Counted from the first letter of the stretch, positions 1 to 7,278 are shown. The stretch: 64,000 nucleotides of DNA from Phascolarctobacterium_A succinatutens_B (GCF_958453765.1 NZ_CAUDZA010000009.1:8546-72545); one strand, 5' to 3'. Translations and numbers: made by a program. Notes: generated by a model not told the origin, from the sequence alone.

Positions 1-597
1 CATCTTACCGGCCATCTCCTGCAAAGCCTCTGCTGCCATATAGGTATGTGCAATACCTGTCGGGCAGGCAGTAACAGCCAGCACCTTGCGCTGCTGCGCA
101 GGCTCTGCTGCCGGTGCTTCTGCTTCCTCGTCTTCAAATTTTTCGTTTTCGTATTTTTCGATAACTGCCAAAAAGTCCTTGGCGCTACCGGCATTCAGCA
201 GCTCGCTGCGGAAATCATCGTTCATCAGCAGCATGCTCAGATGGCTCAGCACATCAAGATGCACATTATCCTTCGTATCAGGTGCAGCAATCAGGAAGAA
301 CAGCTTCGCAGGCTCGCCGTCCAGACTGTCGAAGTCAACGCCGTCCTTTACCAGCATAGCTGCCAGTCCCGGTGCCTTTACAGCACTTGTCTTGGCATGC
401 GGAATGGCAATGCCTTCACCGATACCCGTGCTGCCCTCCTCTTCACGACGCAACACGCAGGCTCTGTATTCGTCCTTATCAAGCAGATTACCGCCGCTCT
501 CCATCAGCGTAATCAAATGCTCCAGCGCTGCTGCCTTATCCTTAGGCTGCGCTTTAAGATCAATGCTTTCTACCTTCAGCAAATCAACTATTTTCAT
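1..597 (-). CDS. fruA: PTS fructose transporter, EIIA and start of EIIB (3' end beyond window)
   Basis: The first 199 codons of a fructose-type phosphotransferase permease are present. Residues 1-145 form the EIIA domain, with the phospho-accepting histidine in the segment GEGIAIPHAKT. An acidic linker rich in E, A and P follows. EIIB then begins near residue 170 with the phospho-cysteine signature TACPTGIAHT. The reading frame stays open to the window edge, so the rest of EIIB and membrane EIIC must lie outside. An A-B-C order is usual for FruA. It follows fruK by 21 bases in the same operon, so imported fructose 1-phosphate would feed FruK directly. The start ATG at 597 is preceded by a GAAGGGG ribosome site. 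Confidence 0.93.
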   Translation of the reverse strand, partial: MKIVDLLKVESIDLKAQPKDKAAALEHLITLMESGGNLLDKDEYRACVLRREEEGSTGIGEGIAIPHAKTSAVKAPGLAAMLVKDGVDFDSLDGEPAKLFFLIAAPDTKDNVHLDVLSHLSMLLMNDDFRSELLNAGSAKDFLAVIEKYENEKFEDEEAEAPAAEPAQQRKVLAVTACPTGIAHTYMAAEALQEMAGKM

Positions 598-618
598 CTT
601 ATTTTTGCCCCTTCTTTT

Positions 619-1536
619 TTATTTATTAGTCACGCCCTGTAAAATAATTTTATCAATATCATCACTTGTTGCCAGCCAATCCTTAAACGCGCTTGCGCTG
701 CCTGCGGCTACGCCCAGGCGCAGCGCCTCCTCATAATCCTGCGTTTTAAGATAGCCAGCCAAAAAGCCGGCCACCATACTGTCACCAGCACCAACAGAGT
801 TTACCAGTTTACCCTTCGGTGAAGCCATCATATGCTGCCTGCCATTTTCGTCCAACAGTACAGCTCCGTCCGCTCCACGCGAAACCAGCACATTACGTGC
901 TCCCTGCTGCTGCAGCTTCAGTACAGCAGCAAGAATATCCTCCTCATTCAGCAACGGTCCCCGGCCAAAGAACTCTCCTAATTCCTCATGGTTTGGTTTG
1001 ATTAAAAACGGCTTATATTTCAGCACCTTGAGCAGCAAATCACCAGTAGCATCTACCACAACCCGTGTGCAAGCAGGCTGCAGCAGCTCCAGAATCTGCT
1101 CATAAATATCATCCGGCAGCGAAGCAGGTATGCTTCCTGCCAGCACTAAAATATCATCCTGCGTCAGTCCCTGCAGCTTAGCAAAAAGCTTTTGCAGCTC
1201 TTCCTTGCTCAGCTGCGGTCCCTGACCGTTCAGCGCCGTTTCCGAGTCCGAAATAATCTTCGTATTAATCCGCGAGTAGCCTGCAGCAGCCCGAATAAAA
1301 TCGCAGCGGCAGCCTGCCTCCTGCAGCAGGCGTTCTATTTCTGTACCGCTAAAGCCGGCTGTAAAGCCCAAGGCTACCGATTGCAGCCCCAGATTTTGCA
1401 GCACCAGCGAAACATTGATTCCTTTACCACCCGGATATATATTTTCTACTTGGGTGCGATTAATCTCGCCTACTGCAAAATTATCAACCTTAACCACATA
1501 ATCCAAGGAAGGGTTAAAGGTCACAGTGTAAATCAA
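619..1536 (-). CDS. fruK: 1-phosphofructokinase
   Basis: PfkB/ribokinase-family kinase of 305 residues that phosphorylates fructose 1-phosphate to fructose 1,6-bisphosphate. The N-terminal family signature PGGKG lies at residues 35-39. The C-terminal signature GAGDS, with the catalytic aspartate at 252, starts at residue 249. The length matches the family. The start is a TTG at 1536, which overlaps the TGA of fruR by four bases, and a GGAGG site sits ten bases upstream inside fruR. The overlap implies translational coupling with the repressor gene. The next gene encodes the fructose PTS permease. Together they form a fruR-fruK-fruA operon for fructose use. Confidence 0.95.
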   Translation of the reverse strand: MIYTVTFNPSLDYVVKVDNFAVGEINRTQVENIYPGGKGINVSLVLQNLGLQSVALGFTAGFSGTEIERLLQEAGCRCDFIRAAAGYSRINTKIISDSETALNGQGPQLSKEELQKLFAKLQGLTQDDILVLAGSIPASLPDDIYEQILELLQPACTRVVVDATGDLLLKVLKYKPFLIKPNHEELGEFFGRGPLLNEEDILAAVLKLQQQGARNVLVSRGADGAVLLDENGRQHMMASPKGKLVNSVGAGDSMVAGFLAGYLKTQDYEEALRLGVAAGSASAFKDWLATSDDIDKIILQGVTNK

Positions 1537-2285
1537 AGCACAATCACCTCCGTATGCTGCTTATAGGAGTTAACATTCAGAGCCTCCTGCGCAGCCGTAA
1601 TAATCACGCCCTTAGACAACGGGGCGAAGGACACGCTCGACAGTGCCTCGAACTTGCTGGCATCCGCCAGCACATAGCATTTATGGCAATGCTCCATTGC
1701 CACACGCTTATTCATGGCCTCCTCGATATCAGGAGTTGTGAAGCCCTCTTCCACAGTAATGCCGTTCGTTCCGAAAAAGCCCTTGCTGAAATTGTAATGC
1801 TGCAGGGAAGCAACCGCCTCCGTGCCGATTACCGCATCAGTTGTTGCCTTCACGCGCCCTGCTATAAGCAGTGTTTTCAGGCCGCGCTGCGCCAGCTTCT
1901 GCGCCAACGTAATACCATTCGTCACGTAAACAGCATCCTTTTCCGTCAGGTAGGTTGCCAGCTGCTCGGTTGTCGAGCCTGCATCAAGAAAAATAAAATC
2001 GTTGGGACGCACCAGCGTTGCCGCATACGCAGCAATCGTGCGCTTGTCTTCAATATTACGACTGTATTTTTCCTGCATGTTGCGCTCCTGCACAGGCTCC
2101 GCCTCGCGCACAGCAGTCGCACCGCCATGCACCTTGCGTACCTTGCCCAAGCTGTCCAGCTGTACCAAATCTCGGCGGATAGTGGACTCCGAGGTTTCCA
2201 GAAGCCTTGCCAGCTCCGGTACGGTCGCCGCACCGTCACGCTTGACAATGCGGATGATTTCTTCAAATCTTTCTTGCGTTAACAT
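1533..2285 (-). CDS. fruR: DeoR-family fructose operon repressor
   Basis: A 250-residue DeoR-type regulator. The N-terminal winged helix-turn-helix (about residues 1-57) contains the family pattern VPELARLLETSESTIRRDL. The C-terminal DeoR sensor domain contains DAGSTTEQLA, GTNGIT and a late LADASKF segment. DeoR proteins of this kind sense phosphosugars, here probably fructose 1-phosphate. I place the start at the ATG at 2285, eight bases after AGGAG; an ATG at 2291 is too close to that site and a longer frame to 2336 lacks one. It is first in the fru operon and probably represses its own promoter at 2308-2336. Confidence 0.92.
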   Translation of the reverse strand: MLTQERFEEIIRIVKRDGAATVPELARLLETSESTIRRDLVQLDSLGKVRKVHGGATAVREAEPVQERNMQEKYSRNIEDKRTIAAYAATLVRPNDFIFLDAGSTTEQLATYLTEKDAVYVTNGITLAQKLAQRGLKTLLIAGRVKATTDAVIGTEAVASLQHYNFSKGFFGTNGITVEEGFTTPDIEEAMNKRVAMEHCHKCYVLADASKFEALSSVSFAPLSKGVIITAAQEALNVNSYKQHTEVIVL

Positions 2286-2307
2286 GAGCATCTCTCCTCT
2301 TGCAGAT

Positions 2308-2353
2308 ATTATATAACCATTTTCACGCAAAATCAATCATTTTTGAGCAAAAA
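2308..2353 (-). promoter_or_regulatory. fruR-fruK-fruA promoter with tandem operator-like repeats
   Basis: On the minus strand a TATAAT (2308-2313) lies 17 bases from TTGATT (2331-2336). Two similar direct repeats, TTTTGCGTGAAAATG (2318-2332) and TTTTTGCTCAAAAATG (about 2338-2353), are spaced 21 bases apart. The first lies between the promoter boxes and the second just upstream. Two turns of the helix between repeats fits binding of a DeoR-family protein, so FruR autoregulation is inferred. Confidence 0.6.
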
Positions 2354-2401
2354 CTGCATTTTTTTGAATTTTTTTTGCAAATTATCTCTCATAACTTTCA
2401 A

Positions 2402-2446
2402 GGCAAAGAAAAATGGATGCCTCTCCCACAGCAGAGAAGCATCCAT
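2402..2446 (-). terminator. Rho-independent terminator of the CofE-like operon
   Basis: Arms ATGGATGC (2413-2420) and GCATCCAT (2439-2446) pair perfectly, and the stem extends inward with one mismatch. On the minus strand the stem is followed by TTTTTCTTT. It lies 50 bases past the last gene of the operon. Confidence 0.85.
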
Positions 2447-2496
2447 AATAAAGTATCATTTATATAGTTTTAAAGACAACACATAAAAGTATCAGC

Positions 2497-3024
2497 TTAT
2501 TTGACCAAAGCACGCATTTCATCCGCAGTCAGAGTAAAGTATTCCTTTACAGTGTAAAGCTCACGGCGACCGCGGCAATCAGCAAACAAAGCAACATCAA
2601 CATCAGGAATATTTTCCATTGCTTCCTCTAAGCTCTTGCCGTTTTTGGCATAAGCCTCAAAGCGCAGGACAAATTTTTCGCCGGTGCCAGCAGGAACCAG
2701 CATTGCTTCAAAATAATCGTCATCACGCAGGTAACCTTCGCGGTTAACCTTGCCACGCAGCAGCACGTCGCCATACTGCTCCTGCGGCAGATAAATACGC
2801 ATATAAGCATCCAGAATCGTACCCTCCTGCTTGCCTACGTTATCAAAAGGTACCTCTAAGGAAAAATCAATTCTATCGGCATATACCTTATCCAAAACAG
2901 CCTTGGTGCGCTGCTTTACCAGCAGACGCATTACAGCATCACCCTGAATAGAAATATATACACCTACAATTATAACGCCTAAAATCAACAGTCCTACAAG
3001 GACTCCCACAATCGTCATCAGCAT
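2497..3024 (-). CDS. Single-pass membrane protein of unknown function
   Basis: A 175-residue protein that I do not recognise. One strongly hydrophobic helix spans residues 3-27 (MTIVGVLVGLLILGVIIVGV), followed by a soluble domain of mixed charge with no cysteine cluster or catalytic motif visible. It is most simply a membrane-anchored cytoplasmic or periplasmic domain. It starts at an ATG seven bases after GGGGG and lies 12 bases downstream of the CofE-like gene, so the two are co-transcribed. A terminator follows. The tight spacing suggests a job tied to the ligase and thioesterase upstream, but the sequence does not say which. Confidence 0.75.
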   Translation of the reverse strand: MLMTIVGVLVGLLILGVIIVGVYISIQGDAVMRLLVKQRTKAVLDKVYADRIDFSLEVPFDNVGKQEGTILDAYMRIYLPQEQYGDVLLRGKVNREGYLRDDDYFEAMLVPAGTGEKFVLRFEAYAKNGKSLEEAMENIPDVDVALFADCRGRRELYTVKEYFTLTADEMRALVK

Positions 3025-3036
3025 CTTGCTTCCCCC

Positions 3037-3681
3037 TTACGCCTTATGATAATCCTTGATAATGCAGATTGGTGTTTTTTCACTGCCGTTGCCAAAAGGA
3101 TTATCAATGAGGATTTCCGCAACCTTATCCGGATCAACGCCCTTAGACCAGCCAAGCACTGCAGAGCGCTTCAAATCGTTAACGTCGGCAATGGCAGCGC
3201 CATAGCAGCCACAAGCCTTGGTAATAGCTTCGGCAACCTTTTCCGGTTCTGCCGGACCGTAAACAATATGCTTGTCATACGGAGGCATTGTGCCGGTAAC
3301 ATCGTCAATCAGGCGAGCCTGTTTACCTGCCATGCGGTAGAAAGTGCCGCTAACGCCTACGCATTTAGCCGCAAAGCCGCAGATTACTGCCCACAGAACA
3401 CGCGCACCGCCTTCTGCGTCAATCAGGGATTGCATACTGTACCAGCTGCTGATACTGCCCTTAGCAGGGAACAGATGCGACAGCACCTTAGCCAGCGGTC
3501 CCGGATGGAACTCCTCGCAGCGCATTGCTCTGCCTTGGGTAATAGCAACTACGCTTTCGGCAGTGCAGACAACATCATTGGGGCCGATTTTATCCTTGGC
3601 ATATTCCAGAATAGCATCACAGATATCATCGTGATGAGTCAAAATTCTTGTCGGCACAGGAACAATCTTATATTTTTCCAT
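3037..3681 (-). CDS. CofE-like (F420-0:gamma-glutamyl ligase family) protein
   Basis: A 214-residue protein whose sequence resembles the CofE/FbiB gamma-glutamyl ligase family. The family pattern of a beta strand followed by an S/T-V-V segment and a G-R appears as NDVVCTAESVVAITQGR, and a glycine-rich run GGARVLWAVICGFAAKCVGVSG follows. In methanogens and actinobacteria the enzyme adds glutamate to coenzyme F420, but nothing else in the window belongs to F420 synthesis. The true substrate is therefore open; another carboxylate-amine ligation is possible. I choose the ATG at 3681, since AGGAG lies upstream inside the end of the thioesterase gene; a longer frame to 3738 would overlap that gene deeply. 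Confidence 0.75.
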   Translation of the reverse strand: MEKYKIVPVPTRILTHHDDICDAILEYAKDKIGPNDVVCTAESVVAITQGRAMRCEEFHPGPLAKVLSHLFPAKGSISSWYSMQSLIDAEGGARVLWAVICGFAAKCVGVSGTFYRMAGKQARLIDDVTGTMPPYDKHIVYGPAEPEKVAEAITKACGCYGAAIADVNDLKRSAVLGWSKGVDPDKVAEILIDNPFGNGSEKTPICIIKDYHKA

Positions 3682-3685
3682 ACTC

Positions 3686-4111
3686 TCACATCTCCTCCGC
3701 AGCCTTATCCGCTGCATATACCTTCTGAATTTTATCATACCATTCAGGCTTCAGACGAACAATGTGGCCTTCGTTATCGGTAAATACATTGCGCGTATGA
3801 CCTTCTACCGCTACAGCGCCGTCGCGCAGGCGGATAACAGTATAATCAAATTCCATTTTTGCTTTATTAAAGGCACTCATTTTTACCTGTACTTCAAAAT
3901 CATCATCAAAGGTACAGGAATTTTTATACTTGGCGCGTACCTCGGTAATCGGGAAAATAACGCCGTCAGCCATCAGCTCGCCCAGGGAAATACCGCAAGC
4001 ACGCAGATATGCTACACGTCCCATTTCAAACCAGCGCAGATAATTGGCATGATGCACAACACCCATCATATCAGTTTCAACAAAACGCACCTTATCTCGT
4101 ATTGTAATCAT
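3686..4111 (-). CDS. Acyl-CoA thioesterase of the YbgC/FcbC hot-dog family
   Basis: A 141-residue single hot-dog domain protein. The N-terminal signature TDMMGVVHHANYLRWFE contains the catalytic aspartate (residue 14) and the conserved H, N, Y and E positions of the 4-hydroxybenzoyl-CoA thioesterase type. Such enzymes hydrolyse short acyl-CoA or aromatic-CoA thioesters in the cytoplasm. It has a good AAAGGAG site before the ATG. Its stop codon lies five bases before the start of the CofE-like gene, and the ribosome site of that gene sits within its last codons. Its substrate cannot be told from sequence alone. Confidence 0.88.
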   Translation of the reverse strand: MITIRDKVRFVETDMMGVVHHANYLRWFEMGRVAYLRACGISLGELMADGVIFPITEVRAKYKNSCTFDDDFEVQVKMSAFNKAKMEFDYTVIRLRDGAVAVEGHTRNVFTDNEGHIVRLKPEWYDKIQKVYAADKAAEEM

Positions 4112-4206
4112 AAAATCTCCTTTGCATCTTCAAGGCTGCCTGCATATAACAGGCTTACAATCAATTTATTATTATAGCACTTTTAACGCCAAGTGCCTAA
4201 CAAATC

Positions 4207-5334
4207 TTATAAATTAGATAAATTTTTCTCTGCCAGCAGGCGCTTAACCTTTTCAGCCAGCAAAGCATAAATTACGGAAAACAGCGGTACGCAGACAATC
4301 ATACCGGCAACACCGCCAAGGCTTGCTCCAATCGTCACCGCTGCCAACACCCACAGCTCCGAAAGACCTACAGCCTTACCCACAATCTTAGGATAAAGCA
4401 AATCAGCTTCGATGCGCTGCAGCACAATGTATAATATGATAAAATACCAGATTTTTTCCGGCGCGGCCACCAGTATTAAAAAGCAGCCGATAAGAGCACT
4501 GATTAAGGTACCGAGAATCGGTATCAGGCTCAGCACAGCCACCAGCAGCGAAATGACCGTCGCATATGGGAAGCCGCAAAGCGTCATACCGACGAAATAC
4601 ATCACGCCCAAAAGCAGCGCCACTACCAGCTGTCCGCCCACAAAACCGCGGAAAATCTGCTCTGATGTCTGCAATACATGCAGAATATAAGCAGCGCGCT
4701 CCTTCGAGCAAAAGGCAAAAATTACGCATTTAAAGTTGCGCGCAAGACGATGCTTTTCCAGCAGACAATAGATTGCTACGACAAAACCGATAACACAGCT
4801 TGCAAGCACCTCCAGAACGGAGGCCGTTGCCAAAAACGTCTGCTCCAGCAAAAGACGCTTGTTGTTCTGCAGATAATTAAGCATCGTCTGATAAACTTCC
4901 TTAGCCTGCGCCTGTACAACAGCCAGCTCGTCTGCCGAGAAGGAAAGCTCCTGCGCCTTCTGCTGCAGATAAATATTCAGCTTAGCCAACGCCGGCGGCA
5001 GCATCTTGACGAGCATTTTCATGCTAGCATGCAGCTCGGGCACAATCGTCAGCACAAAGAAGGCCAAAAAGCCGATAATGATTGCAAGGCTCAAAAGCAA
5101 ACATACTGGACGCTCGAAACGCGATACCACGCTCTGCTTAAAAATTCTGCGCCAATATTGCTCCAGCTTCTTCATCAGCACGTTGACGATAAAAGCCATA
5201 CAACCGCCAATGACAAACGGCAACAAAACATCATATATACCAGCCAGCAGTTTTAGGCTAACATTGTAATTCCACATCGCCCAGATAAGCACAATTGCAA
5301 AGGCCAGCAGACAATAAGGATTTCTTTCTTTCAT
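4207..5334 (-). CDS. AI-2E family transporter (YtvI/PerM-like permease)
   Basis: A 375-residue polytopic membrane protein of the AI-2E transporter superfamily. Hydrophobic segments lie near residues 8-25, 30-52 and 70-95. A long charged periplasmic-side region follows, then five or so helices in the C-terminal half that include the family pattern of ILGTLISALIG and a late glycine-rich stretch GASLGGVAGMIVCVP. Members export small molecules such as autoinducer-2 or act in sodium/proton exchange; the substrate here is unknown. I choose the ATG at 5334 after AGAGG over a TTG six bases earlier. It stands alone between the thioesterase operon and tRNA-Arg. Confidence 0.85.
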   Translation of the reverse strand: MKERNPYCLLAFAIVLIWAMWNYNVSLKLLAGIYDVLLPFVIGGCMAFIVNVLMKKLEQYWRRIFKQSVVSRFERPVCLLLSLAIIIGFLAFFVLTIVPELHASMKMLVKMLPPALAKLNIYLQQKAQELSFSADELAVVQAQAKEVYQTMLNYLQNNKRLLLEQTFLATASVLEVLASCVIGFVVAIYCLLEKHRLARNFKCVIFAFCSKERAAYILHVLQTSEQIFRGFVGGQLVVALLLGVMYFVGMTLCGFPYATVISLLVAVLSLIPILGTLISALIGCFLILVAAPEKIWYFIILYIVLQRIEADLLYPKIVGKAVGLSELWVLAAVTIGASLGGVAGMIVCVPLFSVIYALLAEKVKRLLAEKNLSNL

Positions 5335-5440
5335 AAGCAACCTCTATTCAAAGCGCATGTCCAAGGTAATACATGCTCATTAAATTAATAATATTATTGT
5401 AACATATACGCGCGCACAAGACAAAAAAGAAGGCTTTTCT

Positions 5441-5469
5441 TTGCATAAGTTTCACATCTGTGGTATAAT
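5441..5469 (+). promoter_or_regulatory. tRNA-Arg promoter
   Basis: TTGCAT (5441-5446), a 17-base spacer and a perfect TATAAT (5464-5469) lie 15 bases before the tRNA. Confidence 0.8.
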
Positions 5470-5484
5470 TCCATTGTAGTTTTT

Positions 5485-5559
5485 GCGCCTGTAGCTCAGT
5501 GGATAGAGCAATGGTCTCCGGAACCGTGTGCGGAGGTTCGATTCCTCTCAGGCGCACCA
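5485..5559 (+). tRNA. tRNA-Arg (anticodon CCG)
   Basis: A complete cloverleaf with encoded CCA. The acceptor arms GCGCCTG and CAGGCGC pair perfectly, the D arm is GCTCAGTGGATAGAGC, the anticodon stem is ATGGT/ACCGT around loop CTCCGGA, and the T arm contains GGTTCGATTCC. The anticodon CCG reads CGG. The 3' half is copied at 6031-6087, which marks it as a probable integration target. Confidence 0.96.
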
Positions 5560-5571
5560 AAAAGAAAAGTA

Positions 5572-5602
5572 CCCTTTCCATTTGTTTGGGAAGGGATTTT
5601 TT
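5572..5602 (+). terminator. Terminator after tRNA-Arg
   Basis: CCCTTTCCA (5572-5580) pairs over nine positions with TGGGAAGGG (5587-5595), with one G-T pair, and is followed by six T residues. Confidence 0.88.
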
Positions 5603-5641
5603 ATTCACTAATATTATCGACCGGTTTTATATTCCTCTATA

Positions 5642-5670
5642 TTCACTTTTCTGCAAACGTATGTTAAAAT
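5642..5670 (+). promoter_or_regulatory. Promoter of the candidate type I toxin mRNA
   Basis: TTCACT (5642-5647) and TAAAAT (5665-5670) are separated by 17 bases. The predicted transcript starts near 5677 and opens with the hairpin-forming sequence CTACCacagCGGTAG, leaving a leader of about 107 bases before the peptide start. Confidence 0.6.
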
Positions 5671-5783
5671 TAATTAGTGCTACCACAGCGGTAGGCTGTT
5701 GCTCTCCTCGGGGGGGCTTTGCGGCTCTCCTATTGCAAGAATCCATATCCTTATGGAAATCTACAAGAAAGAGGGTGGCGCCG

Positions 5784-5873
5784 ATGAATATTCTTGAAGT
5801 CCTCGCTTTATTAGGCTTCGGTTTGGCTTGTGTCAAATTTGGCTATGAACTCGGTAAAAACGCAAAAAAATAA
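5784..5873 (+). CDS. 29-residue hydrophobic peptide, candidate type I toxin
   Basis: A tiny open frame with a clear GAGGGTGG ribosome site. The peptide begins MNILE, has a hydrophobic core of about 18 residues (VLALLGFGLACVKFGYEL) and ends in the basic tail GKNAKK. This is the layout of Fst/Ldr-type and holin-like membrane toxins: a short N-terminus, one membrane span and a charged tail. The stop codon runs into a terminator that works in both directions, and an opposing promoter at 5957-5985 would make a short antisense RNA ending at the same hairpin. I infer a par/fst-like type I toxin-antitoxin locus. It could also be a small membrane peptide without toxicity. Confidence 0.65.
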   Translation: MNILEVLALLGFGLACVKFGYELGKNAKK

Positions 5874-5950
5874 CCGCCCAGTCTGCAAACTTGCGGTTAT
5901 TTTTTAACTACATGATTTAAAGGCAACCGTCTATCGGTAGCACTTTTTCT
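5868..5950 (-). ncRNA. Candidate antisense antitoxin RNA
   Basis: The predicted RNA of about 83 bases starts near 5950, converges on the peptide mRNA and overlaps its 3' end at the shared terminator. Its 5' hairpin GCTACCGatagaCGGTTGC can pair with the 5' hairpin of the toxin mRNA, as the segment CTACCG of one is complementary to CGGTAG of the other. Interaction at both the 5' hairpins and the common terminator is how RNAII controls RNAI in the par system of Enterococcus plasmid pAD1. Boundaries are estimated from the promoter. Confidence 0.55.
5869..5902. terminator. Bidirectional terminator shared by the convergent RNAs
   Basis: ATAACCGC pairs with GCGGTTAT around a 15-base loop. There is a T run on both strands: TTTTTT after the right arm on plus, and TTTTTTT after the left arm on minus. 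Confidence 0.8.
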
Positions 5951-5956
5951 ATGTTC

Positions 5957-5985
5957 ATTATACTATATCCAACAACTAAAGACAA
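5957..5985 (-). promoter_or_regulatory. Promoter of the candidate antitoxin RNA
   Basis: On the minus strand, TTGTCT (5980-5985) is followed after exactly 17 bases by TATAAT (5957-5962). This is better than the toxin promoter, as expected if antitoxin RNA is made in excess. Confidence 0.65.
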
Positions 5986-6030
5986 GTAGTTAGTAACTTT
6001 GGAAATCGTTACAAAACAAGCAGGCTATTT

Positions 6031-6087
6031 CTCTGGAACCGTGTGCGGAGGTTTGATTCTTCTCGGACGCTCCAAAAAGAAAAGTAC
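6031..6087 (+). repeat. Degenerate copy of the tRNA-Arg 3' half and its flank (candidate att site)
   Basis: These 57 bases match 5516-5572 at 51 positions. The match begins in the anticodon loop, runs through the T arm and acceptor, and continues 13 bases past the CCA into AAAAGAAAAGTACC. The copy lacks a 5' half and has a damaged T loop and a CCA changed to TCCA context, so it cannot make a working tRNA. Direct repeats of a tRNA 3' end are typical of tyrosine-integrase attachment sites. The enclosed unit is only 515 bases and holds just the peptide locus. Confidence 0.75.
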
Positions 6088-6121
6088 CGCTAAGGCTTTC
6101 TGAAGGCTTTAGCGGTTTTTT
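6086..6121. terminator. Terminator downstream of the tRNA copy
   Basis: CCGCTAAgGC pairs with GCtTTAGCGG and is followed by TTTTTT on plus. On minus it lies just past the HipA-like gene, with a T-rich tail, so it may serve both directions. Confidence 0.75.
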
Positions 6122-6132
6122 GATGCTCACTT

Positions 6133-7278
6133 TCAGTTTAGCTTACTCAAATAATTTTTCAGGCCACGCGCACGGTTACCAACTGCTTCGCTGATACGTG
6201 TAACGCGCTCTTTATCCAAATACGGACTTGTCGACAAGGTATTCCATACTATCTCAGCGCAAGCATCAATTCCATTGATATCAATAAGGCACTCTTTAAC
6301 TAAGGCAAGCTGCTTTTTCTGCATATCTTTAAATGGCATAGCAGGTAATTCTGTTCCTATTTCGCTATTTAATGATTCGCACCACAGGCTTGTACCATTA
6401 TCAAACAACGGTGCAGGACCTATGAACTTCAAAGAATTAACATCACGGATAAAACCGAAATTGCCATAATGCCTGTCGCTATTCTCAATCAGATAATCCA
6501 GGCACAGCATCTGCTGTAAATAGCCTGCCACATCAGGAATTTGCAACTGCTCGCAGCATCTGAGGAAGTGACCGTAAACAGAATCGTTATTCGACTTGGG
6601 AAGAATATCCTTAACAAAATAAGCAGGAACAAATTCTGTTTCCGTAGTAATAAAATTAGGACACAGGCACAGCGGACGATTATCCTCTATAATTAGCTCA
6701 TAGGGAACATGCTTAATCGTCAGAGCCTCCGCTATATTAGCGGCAGCAATTTCATTATACGGCTGCTGCAACAGCGGTACCGAGCCTGCTTTGGCAAGAT
6801 ACGTGATGCCGTTGATTTTCACCCACTTTTTCTTTAACCAGCCATTGCTTGAAGCATCCGGCGTGAACGGATTTATTGCAGGCCTGGAGGACTCCTTTTG
6901 GAAAAATGCTTCACCTAACTCCTTGGAAAAATCGTTAGTGAAAAAGTTAATATCCTGCCATGTAAGCTCACTGCCGACAGGCTTCAGCCAATATTGATCA
7001 GACAGGCTCAACCCCAAGCTGCGCTTACTTAAAACCGCTGGAGATTCGACATCATACAAATGCAGGATATAGCGCAATCCGTCGCGACTTGCAGGAATAA
7101 TACGGCTACGCCACCACTGATTTAATTTGTCTGCGAGCTTATTAAAATCATCAGTAAAAATACCTACAGGAAAGGCTTCTGGATTGTATATCTGCAGGAC
7201 TTCGGTTATATAGCCTGCAGCGGACATCGTTGTCTTAACCAAAGGAATATTTTTATTCATAATTATATACTTATCCAT
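6133..7278 (-). CDS. HipA-like serine/threonine kinase without an adjacent HipB
   Basis: A 381-residue protein with the kinase core of the HipA/CtkA superfamily. The catalytic loop ENSDRHYGNFG (about residues 265-275) holds the Asp, Arg, His and Asn of this fold, and PLFDNGTSLW (about 290-299) corresponds to the DFG-type metal-binding segment. HipA kinases phosphorylate targets such as GltX and arrest growth; CtkA-type relatives act without a DNA-binding partner. No HipB-like gene is adjacent on either side. The ATG at 7278 follows GGAGGG. It sits beside the duplicated tRNA end, which suggests arrival with a mobile element. Its substrate and toxicity are unknown. Confidence 0.82.
   Translation of the reverse strand: MDKYIIMNKNIPLVKTTMSAAGYITEVLQIYNPEAFPVGIFTDDFNKLADKLNQWWRSRIIPASRDGLRYILHLYDVESPAVLSKRSLGLSLSDQYWLKPVGSELTWQDINFFTNDFSKELGEAFFQKESSRPAINPFTPDASSNGWLKKKWVKINGITYLAKAGSVPLLQQPYNEIAAANIAEALTIKHVPYELIIEDNRPLCLCPNFITTETEFVPAYFVKDILPKSNNDSVYGHFLRCCEQLQIPDVAGYLQQMLCLDYLIENSDRHYGNFGFIRDVNSLKFIGPAPLFDNGTSLWCESLNSEIGTELPAMPFKDMQKKQLALVKECLIDINGIDACAEIVWNTLSTSPYLDKERVTRISEAVGNRARGLKNYLSKLN

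Noticed and set aside
6031..6087. A second functional tRNA-Arg
   Set aside because: Only the 3' half is present, with changed T-loop and acceptor bases and no D arm.
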